Part shown: positions 52,901-64,000 of the stretch, one piece after another
How positions within the stretch are numbered: position 1 is the stretch's first letter
Layout of the letters: every line of letters starts with the position of its first letter
Translations under genes and position numbers: made by a program
Source: Siphonodentalium dalli
Lineage: Eukaryota > Mollusca > Scaphopoda > Gadilida > Siphonodentaliidae
Length of the DNA: 64,000 bases
Assembly (NCBI GenBank): GCA_032622095.1
Contig: CP136061.1
Span: 6,460,734-6,524,733, forward strand
Direction of reading: 5' to 3'
The notes under the pieces: model-generated
Told to the model about the DNA's origin: nothing
The model's database searches: none
Seen by the model: the letters and a program-made list of their open reading frames with translations, nothing else

Positions 52901-55900
52901 AATTGTGTGACTGTAGAGGGTGTATGATTATCAGTATGTATGACTCACTGGACAGTGTCCCCATCTAACATCGTGTAAACCGTATGGTGATTTGTACTGA
53001 TTCTTACAGGTGATAATTGTGTGAATGTAGAGGGTGTATGACTATCAGTATGTATAACTCACTGTACAGTGTCCCCATCTAACATTGTGTAAACCGTATG
53101 GTGATTTGTACTGATTCTTACAGGTGATAATTGTGTGAATGTAGAAGGTGTATGATTATCAGTATGTAACTCACTGGACTGTGTCCCCATCTAACATTGT
53201 GTAAACCGTATGGTGATTTGTACTGATTCTTACAGGTGATAATTGTGAGACTATAGAGGGTGTATGATTATCAGTATGTATGAATCACTGGACTGTGTCC
53301 CCATCTAACATTGTGTAAACCGTATGGTGATTTGTACTGATTCTTACAGGTGATAATTGTGTGACTATAGAGGGTGTATGATTATCAGTATGTATGAATC
53401 ACTGGACTGTGTCCCCATCTAACATAATGTAAACTGTATGGTGATTTGTACTGATTCTTACAGGTGATAATTGTGAGACTATAGAGGGTGTATGATTATC
53501 AGTATGTATGAATCACTGGACTGTGTCCCCATCTAACATAATGTAAACTGTATGGTGATTTGTACTGATTCTTACAGGTGATAATTGTGAGACTATAGAG
53601 GGTGTATGATTATCAGTATGTATGAATCACTGGACTGTGTCCCCATCTAACATTGTGTAAACCGTATGGTGATTTGTACTGATTCTTACAGGTGATAATT
53701 GTGAGACTATAGAGGGTGTATGATTATCAGTATGTATGAATCACTGGACTGTGTCCCCATCTAACATTGTGTAAACTGTATGGTGATTTGTACTGATTCT
53801 TATAGGCGATAATTGTGTGACTATAGAGGGTGTATGATTATCAGTATGTATGACTCACTGGACAGTGTCCCCATCTAACATCGTGTAAACAGTATGTTGA
53901 TTTGTACTGATTCTTACAGGTGCTAATTGTGTGACTATAGAGGGTGTATGATTATCAGTATGTATGACTCACTGTACTGTGTCCCCATCTAACATTGTGT
54001 AAACCGTATGGTGATTTGTACTGATTCTTACAGGTGATAATTGTGTGACTATAGAGGGTGTATGATTATCAGTATGTATGACTCACTGGACAGTGTCCCC
54101 ATCTAACATTGTGTAAACTGTATGGTGATTTGTACTGATTCTTACAGGTGATAATTGTGCGACTATAGAGGGTGTATGATTATCAGTATGTATGACTCAC
54201 TGGACAGTGTCCCCATCTAACATCGTGTAAACCGTATGGTGATTTGTACTGATTCTTACAGGTGATAATTGTGTGACTGTAGAGGGTGTATGATTATCAG
54301 TATGTATGACTCACTGGACAGTGTCCCCATCTAACATCGTGTAAACTGTATGGTGATTTGTATGATTCTTATAGGTGATAATTGTGTGACTATAGAGGGT
54401 GTATGATTATCAGTATGTATGACTCACTGGACAGTGTCCCCATCTAACATCGTGTAAACAGTATGTTGATTTGTACTGATTCTTACAGGTGCTAATTGTG
54501 TGACTATAGAGGGTGTATGATTATCAGTATGTATGACTCACTGTACTGTGTCCCCATCTAACATTGTGTAAACCGTATGGTGATTTGTACTGATTCTTAC
54601 AGGTGATAATTGTGTGACTATAGAGGGTGTATGATTATCAGTATGTATGACTCACTGGACAGTGTCCCCATCTAACATTGTGTAAACTGTATGGTGATTT
54701 GTACTGATTCTTACAGGTGATAATTGTGCGACTATAGAGGGTGTATGATTATCAGTATGTATGACTCACTGGACAGTGTCCCCATCTAACATCGTGTAAA
54801 CCGTATGGTGATTTGTACTGATTCTTACAGGTGATAATTGTGTGACTGTAGAGGGTGTATGATTATCAGTATGTATGACTCACTGGACTATGTCCCCATC
54901 TAACATCGTGTAAACTGTATGGTGATTTGTACTGATTCTTACAGGTGATAATTGTGTGACTGTAGAGGGTGTATGATTATCAGTATGTATGACTCACTGG
55001 ACAGTGTCCCCATCTAACATCGTGTAAACCGTATGGTCATTTGTACTGATTCTTACAGGTGATAATTGTGTGACTGTAGAGGGTGTATGATTATCAGTAT
55101 GTATGACTCACTGGACTATGTCCCCATCTAACATCGTGTAAACTGTATGGTGATTTGTACTGATTCTTACAGGTGATAATTGTGTGACTGTAGAGGGTGT
55201 ATGATTATCAGTATGTATGACTCACTGGACTGTGTCCCCATCTAACATAGTGTAAACTGTATGGTGATTTGTACTGATTCTTACAGGTGATAATTGTGCG
55301 ACTATAGAGGGTGTATGATTATCAGTATGTATGACTCACTGGACAGTGTCCCCATCTAACATCGTGTAAACCGTATGGTGATTTGTACTGATTCTTACAG
55401 GTGATAATTGTGTGACTGTAGAGGGTGTATGATTATCAGTATGTATGACTCACTGGACAGTGTCCCCATCTAACATCGTGTAAACTGTATGGTGATTTGT
55501 ATGATTCTTATAGGTGATAATTGTGTGACTATAGAGGGTGTATGATTATCAGTATGTATGACTCACTGGACAGTGTCCCCATCTAACATCGTGTAAACAG
55601 TATGTTGATTTGTACTGATTCTTACAGGTGCTAATTGTGTGACTATAGAGGGTGTATGATTATCAGTATGTATGACTCACTGTACTGTGTCCCCATCTAA
55701 CATTGTGTAAACCGTATGGTGATTTGTACTGATTCTTACAGGTGATAATTGTGTGACTATAGAGGGTGTATGATTATCAGTATGTATGACTCACTGGACA
55801 GTGTCCCCATCTAACATTGTGTAAACTGTATGGTGATTTGTACTGATTCTTACAGGTGATAATTGTGCGACTATAGAGGGTGTATGATTATCAGTATGTA

Positions 55901-58900
55901 TGACTCACTGGACAGTGTCCCCATCTAACATCGTGTAAACCGTATGGTGATTTGTACTGATTCTTACAGGTGATAATTGTGTGACTGTAGAGGGTGTATG
56001 ATTATCAGTATGTATGACTCACTGGACTATGTCCCCATCTAACATCGTGTAAACTGTATGGTGATTTGTACTGATTCTTACAGGTGATAATTGTGTGACT
56101 GTAGAGGGTGTATGATTATCAGTATGTATGACTCACTGGACAGTGTCCCCATCTAACATCGTGTAAACCGTATGGTCATTTGTACTGATTCTTACAGGTG
56201 ATAATTGTGTGACTGTAGAGGGTGTATGATTATCAGTATGTATGACTCACTGGACTATGTCCCCATCTAACATCGTGTAAACTGTATGGTGATTTGTACT
56301 GATTCTTACAGGTGATAATTGTGTGACTGTAGAGGGTGTATGATTATCAGTATGTATGACTCACTGGACTGTGTCCCCATCTAACATAGTGTAAACTGTA
56401 TGGTGATTTGTACTGATTCTTACAGGCGATAATTGTGTGACTATAGATGGTGTATGATTATCGGTATGTATGACTCACTGGACAGTGTCCCCATCTATCG
56501 TGTAAACCGTATGGTGATTTGTACTGATTCTTACAGGTGATAATTGTGTGAATGTAGAGGGTGTATGATTATCAGTATGTATGACTCACTGGACTATGTC
56601 CCCATCTAACATCGTGTAAACTGTATGGTGATTTGTACTGATTCTTACAGGTGATAATTGTGTGACTGTAGAGGGTGTATGATTATCAGTATGTATGACT
56701 CACTGGACTATGTCCCCATCTAACATCGTGTAAACTGTATGGTGATTTGTACTGATTCTTACAGGTGATAATTGTGTGACTGTAGAGGGTGTATGATTAT
56801 CAGTATGTATGACTCACTGGACTGTGTCCCCATCTAACATAGTGTAAACTGTATGGTGATTTGTACTGATTCTTACAGGCGATAATTGTGTGACTATAGA
56901 TGGTGTATGATTATCGGTATGTATGACTCACTGGACAGTGTCCCCATCTAACATTGTGTAAACTGTATGGTGATTTGTACTGATTCTTACAGGTGATAAT
57001 TGTGCGACTATAGAGGGTGTATGATTATCAGTATGTATGACTCACTGGACAGTGTCCCCATCTAACATCGTGTAAACCGTATGGTGATTTGTACTGATTC
57101 TTACAGGTGATAATTGTGTGACTGTAGAGGGTGTATGATTATCAGTATGTATGACTCACTGGACTATGTCCCCATCTAACATCGTGTAAACTGTATGGTG
57201 ATTTGTACTGATTCTTACAGGTGATAATTGTGTGACTGTAGAGGGTGTATGATTATCAGTATGTATGACTCACTGGACAGTGTCCCCATCTAACATCGTG
57301 TAAACCGTATGGTCATTTGTACTGATTCTTACAGGTGATAATTGTGTGACTGTAGAGGGTGTATGATTATCAGTATGTATGACTCACTGGACTATGTCCC
57401 CATCTAACATCGTGTAAACTGTATGGTGATTTGTACTGATTCTTACAGGTGATAATTGTGTGACTGTAGAGGGTGTATGATTATCAGTATGTATGACTCA
57501 CTGGACTGTGTCCCCATCTAACATAGTGTAAACTGTATGGTGATTTGTACTGATTCTTACAGGCGATAATTGTGTGACTATAGATGGTGTATGATTATCG
57601 GTATGTATGACTCACTGGACAGTGTCCCCATCTATCGTGTAAACCGTATGGTGATTTGTACTGATTCTTACAGGTGATAATTGTGTGAATGTAGAGGGTG
57701 TATGATTATCAGTATGTATGACTCACTGGACTATGTCCCCATCTAACATCGTGTAAACTGTATGGTGATTTGTACTGATTCTTACAGGTGATAATTGTGT
57801 GACTGTAGAGGGTGTATGATTATCAGTATGTATGACTCACTGGACTATGTCCCCATCTAACATCGTGTAAACTGTATGGTGATTTGTACTGATTCTTACA
57901 GGTGATAATTGTGTGACTGTAGAGGGTGTATGATTATCAGTATGTATGACTCACTGGACTGTGTCCCCATCTAACATAGTGTAAACTGTATGGTGATTTG
58001 TACTGATTCTTACAGGCGATAATTGTGTGACTATAGATGGTGTATGATTATCGGTATGTATGACTCACTGGACAGTGTCCCCATCTATCGTGTAAACCGT
58101 ATGGTGATTTGTACTGATTCTTACAGGTGATAATTGTGTGAATGTAGAGGGTGTATGATTATCAGTATGTATGACTCACTGGACAGTGTCCCCATCTAAC
58201 ATCGTGTAAACTGTATGGTGATTTGTATGATTCTTATAGGTGATAATTGTGTGACTGTAGAGGGTGTATGATTATCAGTATGTATGAATCACTGGACAGT
58301 GTCTCCATCTAACATAGCGTAAACCGTATGGTGATTTGTACTGATTCTTACAGGCGATAATTGTGTGACTGTAGAGGGTGTATGATTATCAGTATGTATG
58401 ACTCACTGGACAGTGTCCCCATCTAACATTGTGTAAACTGTATGGTGATTTGTACTGATTCTTACAGGCGATAATTGTGTGACTGTAGAGGGTGTATGAT
58501 TATCAGTATGTATGACTCACTGGACAGTGTCCCCATCTAACATCGTGTAAACCGTATGGTGATTTGTACTGATTCTTACAGGCAATAATTGTGTGACTGT
58601 AGAGGGTGTATGATTATCAGTATGTATGACTCACTGGACAGTGTCCCCATCTGACATCGTGTAAACCGTATGGTGATTTGTACTGATTCTTACAGGTGAT
58701 AATTGTGTGAATGTAGAGGGTGTATGACTATCAGTATGTATAACTCACTGTACAGTGTCCCCATCTAACATTGTGTAAACCGTATGGTGATTTGTACTGA
58801 TTCTTACAGGTGATAATTGTGTGAATGTAGAAGGTGTATGATTATCAGTATGTAACTCACTGGACTGTGTCCCCATCTAACATTGTGTAAACCGTATGGT

Positions 58901-61900
58901 GATTTGTACTGATTCTTACAGGTGATAATTGTGAGACTATAGAGGGTGTATGATTATCAGTATGTATGAATCACTGGACTGTGTCCCCATCTAACATTGT
59001 GTAAACCGTATGGTGATTTGTACTGATTCTTACAGGTGATAATTGTGTGACTATAGAGGGTGTATGATTATCAGTATGTATGAATCACTGGACTGTGTCC
59101 CCATCTAACATAATGTAAACTGTATGGTGATTTGTACTGATTCTTACAGGTGATAATTGTGAGACTATAGAGGGTGTATGATTATCAGTATGTATGAATC
59201 ACTGGACTGTGTCCCCATCTAACATAATGTAAACTGTATGGTGATTTGTACTGATTCTTACAGGTGATAATTGTGAGACTATAGAGGGTGTATGATTATC
59301 AGTATGTATGAATCACTGGACTGTGTCCCCATCTAACATTGTGTAAACCGTATGGTGATTTGTACTGATTCTTACAGGTGATAATTGTGAGACTATAGAG
59401 GGTGTATGATTATCAGTATGTATGAATCACTGGACTGTGTCCCCATCTAACATTGTGTAAACTGTATGGTGATTTGTACTGATTCTTATAGGCGATAATT
59501 GTGTGACTATAGAGGGTGTATGATTATCAGTATGTATGACTCACTGGACAGTGTCCCCATCTAACATCGTGTAAACAGTATGTTGATTTGTACTGATTCT
59601 TACAGGTGCTAATTGTGTGACTATAGAGGGTGTATGATTATCAGTATGTATGACTCACTGTACTGTGTCCCCATCTAACATTGTGTAAACCGTATGGTGA
59701 TTTGTACTGATTCTTACAGGTGATAATTGTGTGACTATAGAGGGTGTATGATTATCAGTATGTATGACTCACTGGACAGTGTCCCCATCTAACATTGTGT
59801 AAACTGTATGGTGATTTGTACTGATTCTTACAGGTGATAATTGTGCGACTATAGAGGGTGTATGATTATCAGTATGTATGACTCACTGGACAGTGTCCCC
59901 ATCTAACATCGTGTAAACCGTATGGTGATTTGTACTGATTCTTACAGGTGATAATTGTGTGACTGTAGAGGGTGTATGATTATCAGTATGTATGACTCAC
60001 TGGACAGTGTCCCCATCTAACATCGTGTAAACTGTATGGTGATTTGTATGATTCTTATAGGTGATAATTGTGTGACTATAGAGGGTGTATGATTATCAGT
60101 ATGTATGACTCACTGGACAGTGTCCCCATCTAACATCGTGTAAACAGTATGTTGATTTGTACTGATTCTTACAGGTGCTAATTGTGTGACTATAGAGGGT
60201 GTATGATTATCAGTATGTATGACTCACTGTACTGTGTCCCCATCTAACATTGTGTAAACCGTATGGTGATTTGTACTGATTCTTACAGGTGATAATTGTG
60301 TGACTATAGAGGGTGTATGATTATCAGTATGTATGACTCACTGGACAGTGTCCCCATCTAACATTGTGTAAACTGTATGGTGATTTGTACTGATTCTTAC
60401 AGGTGATAATTGTGCGACTATAGAGGGTGTATGATTATCAGTATGTATGACTCACTGGACAGTGTCCCCATCTAACATCGTGTAAACCGTATGGTGATTT
60501 GTACTGATTCTTACAGGTGATAATTGTGTGACTGTAGAGGGTGTATGATTATCAGTATGTATGACTCACTGGACTATGTCCCCATCTAACATCGTGTAAA
60601 CTGTATGGTGATTTGTACTGATTCTTACAGGTGATAATTGTGTGACTGTAGAGGGTGTATGATTATCAGTATGTATGACTCACTGGACAGTGTCCCCATC
60701 TAACATCGTGTAAACCGTATGGTCATTTGTACTGATTCTTGCAGGTGATAATTGTGTGACTGTAGAGGGTGTATGATTATCAGTATGTATGACTCACTGG
60801 ACTATGTCCCCATCTAACATCGTGTAAACTGTATGGTGATTTGTACTGATTCTTACAGGTGATAATTGTGTGACTGTAGAGGGTGTATGATTATCAGTAT
60901 GTATGACTCACTGGACTGTGTCCCCATCTAACATAGTGTAAACTGTATGGTGATTTGTACTGATTCTTACAGGCGATAATTGTGTGACTATAGATGGTGT
61001 ATGATTATCGGTATGTATGACTCACTGGACAGTGTCCCCATCTATCGTGTAAACCGTATGGTGATTTGTACTGATTCTTACAGGTGATAATTGTGTGAAT
61101 GTAGAGGGTGTATGATTATCAGTATGTATGACTCACTGGACTATGTCCCCATCTAACATCGTGTAAACTGTATGGTGATTTGTACTGATTCTTACAGGTG
61201 ATAATTGTGTGACTGTAGAGGGTGTATGATTATCAGTATGTATGACTCACTGGACTATGTCCCCATCTAACATCGTGTAAACTGTATGGTGATTTGTACT
61301 GATTCTTACAGGTGATAATTGTGTGACTGTAGAGGGTGTATGATTATCAGTATGTATGACTCACTGGACTGTGTCCCCATCTAACATAGTGTAAACTGTA
61401 TGGTGATTTGTACTGATTCTTACAGGCGATAATTGTGTGACTATAGATGGTGTATGATTATCGGTATGTATGACTCACTGGACAGTGTCCCCATCTATCG
61501 TGTAAACCGTATGGTGATTTGTACTGATTCTTACAGGTGATAATTGTGTGAATGTAGAGGGTGTATGATTATCAGTATGTATGACTCACTGGACAGTGTC
61601 CCCATCTAACATAGTGTAAACTGTATGGTGATTTGTATGATTCTTATAGGTGATAATTGTGTGACTGTAGAGGGTGTATGATTATCAGTATGTATGAATC
61701 ACTGGACAGTGTCTCCATCTAACATAGCGTAAACCGTATGGTGATTTGTACTGATTCTTACAGGCGATAATTGTGTGACTGTAGAGGGTGTATGATTATC
61801 AGTATGTATGACTCACTGGACAGTGTCCCCATCTAACATTGTGTAAACTGTATGGTGATTTGTACTGATTCTTACAGGCGATAATTGTGTGACTGTAGAG

Positions 61901-64000
61901 GGTGTATGATTATCAGTATGTATGACTCACTGGACAGTGTCCCCATCTAACATCGTGTAAACCGTATGGTGATTTGTACTGATTCTTACAGGCAATAATT
62001 GTGTGACTGTAGAGGGTGTATGATTATCAGTATGTATGACTCACTGGACAGTGTCCCCATCTGACATCGTGTAAACCGTATGGTGATTTGTACTGATTCT
62101 TACAGGTGATAATTGTGTGAATGTAGAGGGTGTATGACTATCAGTATGTATAACTCACTGTACAGTGTCCCCATCTAACATTGTGTAAACCGTATGGTGA
62201 TTTGTACTGATTCTTACAGGTGATAATTGTGTGAATGTAGAAGGTGTATGATTATCAGTATGTAACTCACTGGACTGTGTCCCCATCTAACATTGTGTAA
62301 ACCGTATGGTGATTTGTACTGATTCTTACAGGTGATAATTGTGAGACTATAGAGGGTGTATGATTATCAGTATGTATGAATCACTGGACTGTGTCCCCAT
62401 CTAACATTGTGTAAACCGTATGGTGATTTGTACTGATTCTTACAGGTGATAATTGTGTGACTATAGAGGGTGTATGATTATCAGTATGTATGAATCACTG
62501 GACTGTGTCCCCATCTAACATAATGTAAACTGTATGGTGATTTGTACTGATTCTTACAGGTGATAATTGTGAGACTATAGAGGGTGTATGATTATCAGTA
62601 TGTATGAATCACTGGACTGTGTCCCCATCTAACATAATGTAAACTGTATGGTGATTTGTACTGATTCTTACAGGTGATAATTGTGAGACTATAGAGGGTG
62701 TATGATTATCAGTATGTATGAATCACTGGACTGTGTCCCCATCTAACATTGTGTAAACCGTATGGTGATTTGTACTGATTCTTACAGGTGATAATTGTGA
62801 GACTATAGAGGGTGTATGATTATCAGTATGTATGAATCACTGGACTGTGTCCCCATCTAACATAATGTAAACTGTATGGTGATTTGTACTGATTCTTACA
62901 GGTGATAATTGTGAGACTATAGAGGGTGTATGATTATCAGTATGTATGACTCACTGGACTGTGTCCCCATCTAACATTGTGTAAACTGTATGGTGATTTG
63001 TACTGATTCTTATAGGCGATAATTGTGTGACTATAGAGGGTGTATGATTATCAGTATGTATGACTCACTGGACAGTGTCCCCATCTAACATCGTGTAAAC
63101 AGTATGTTGATTTGTACTGATTCTTACAGGTGCTAATTGTGTGACTATAGAGGGTGTATGATTATCAGTATGTATGACTCACTGTACTGTGTCCCCATCT
63201 AACATTGTGTAAACCATATGGTGATTTGTACTGATTCTTACAGGTGATAATTGTGTGACTATAGAGGGTGTATGATTATCAGTATGTATGACTCACTGGA
63301 CAGTGTCCCCATCTAACATTGTGTAAACTGTATGGTGATTTGTACTGATTCTTACAGGTGATAATTGTGCGACTATAGAGGGTGTATGATTATCAGTATG
63401 TATGACTCACTGGACAGTGTCCCCATCTAACATCGTGTAAACTGTATGGTGATTTGTACTGATTCTTACAGGTGATAATTGTGCGACTATAGAGGGTGTA
63501 TGATTATCAGTATGTATGACTCACTGGACAGTGTCCCCATCTAACATCGTGTAAACCAGTATGGTGATTTGTACTGATTCTTACAGGTGATAATTGTGTG
63601 ACTGTAGAGGGTGTATGATTATCAGTATGTATGACTCACTGGACAGTGTCCCCATCTAACATCGTGTAAACCGTATGGTGATTTGTACTGATTCTTACGG
63701 GCGCTAATTGTATGAATGTAGAGGGTGTATGATTATCGGTATGTAACTCACTGTACAGTGTCCCCATCTAACATCGTGTAAACCGTATGGTGATTTGTAC
63801 TGATTCTTACAGGTGATAATTGTGTGACTGTAGAGGGTGTATGAGTATCAGTATGTATGACTCACTGGACAGTGTCCCCATCTAACATTGTGTAAACCGT
63901 ATGGTGATTTGTACTGATTCTTACAGGTGATAATTGTGTGACTGTAGAGGGTGTATGATTATCAGTATGTAACTCACTGGACAGTGTCCCCATCTAACAT
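49999..64000. repeat. ~114-bp satellite array, ~123 copies, continuing past the window
   Basis: Unit begins TATGACTCACTGGACAGTG and runs through TCCCCATCTAACATCGTGT, AAACCGTATGGTGATTTG, TACTGATTCTTACAGGTG, ATAATTGTGTGACTGTAGAG and GGTGTATGATTATCAGTATG. A 110-bp form lacks 4 bases (TATGTAACTCAC). Marker variants recur at fixed spacing: TTTGTATGATTCTTATAGG, ATGGTCATTTG, CATCTATCGTG, ATGACTATCAG. Spacings cluster at about 1,137-1,140 bp (10 units) and exactly 3,410 bp (30 units; e.g. 57630/61040, 58084/61494, 58721/62131). Stops occur in all frames. Probably inside an IMMP2L intron. Confidence 0.97.

Noticed and set aside
49999-64000. CRISPR-like regular array
   Set aside because: Whole units are repeated without unique spacers; unit ~114 bp and animal gene context show a satellite.

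Overview
Eukaryotic, animal nuclear DNA: intron-split genes with GT-AG introns, AT-rich, and crowded with small DNA transposons, minisatellites and ~150-180 bp tandem elements. The repeat style (tandem-core elements ending in GGAC-rich tracts and short hairpins, palindromic MITEs) suits a marine invertebrate such as a mollusc or another lophotrochozoan or basal deuterostome; I cannot fix the taxon.

Two real genes are visible, and they converge. (1) ZCRB1 (U11/U12-31K, a minor-spliceosome RRM + zinc-knuckle protein) lies on the + strand in five coding exons: 19875-19987, 23479-23590, 27309-27532, 33948-34017 and 35421-35549. They join in frame to 215 residues, with a complete start and stop. 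(2) The 3' end of IMMP2L (mitochondrial inner membrane protease subunit 2) lies on the - strand: exon 49301-49403 and terminal exon 46722-46850. Its 5' exons, with the catalytic Ser/Lys, are not seen and probably lie beyond the window.

Layout. 1-19.6 kb has no gene I can support. It holds MITEs, a Mutator-like element with a 9-bp duplication, a hAT MITE with a perfect 8-bp duplication, a 2.3 kb 28-bp minisatellite enclosed in ~215-bp terminal inverted repeats (11.4-14.5 kb), and a nested hAT ending about 240 bp before the ZCRB1 start. 19.8-36.1 kb is ZCRB1; intron 3 carries a decayed non-LTR retrotransposon, intron 4 a G-rich minisatellite, and the 3' UTR a minisatellite grown out of the stop-codon region. 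36-46.7 kb is intergenic: a series of TTAA-flanked palindromic MITEs, a tRNA-type SINE and a 1018-bp hAT element. 46.1-49.4 kb is the 3' end of IMMP2L, with a 50-bp minisatellite just after its stop. 50-64 kb is a ~114-bp satellite with higher-order periods near 1.14 and 3.41 kb. It runs off the window and probably sits in an IMMP2L intron.

Most notable: a double-hairpin MITE core that recurs about ten times with at least four different outer termini; a minisatellite-filled TIR element; and the repeated tandem duplication of ZCRB1 exon edges (start, exon 2, exon 4 donor, stop codon).
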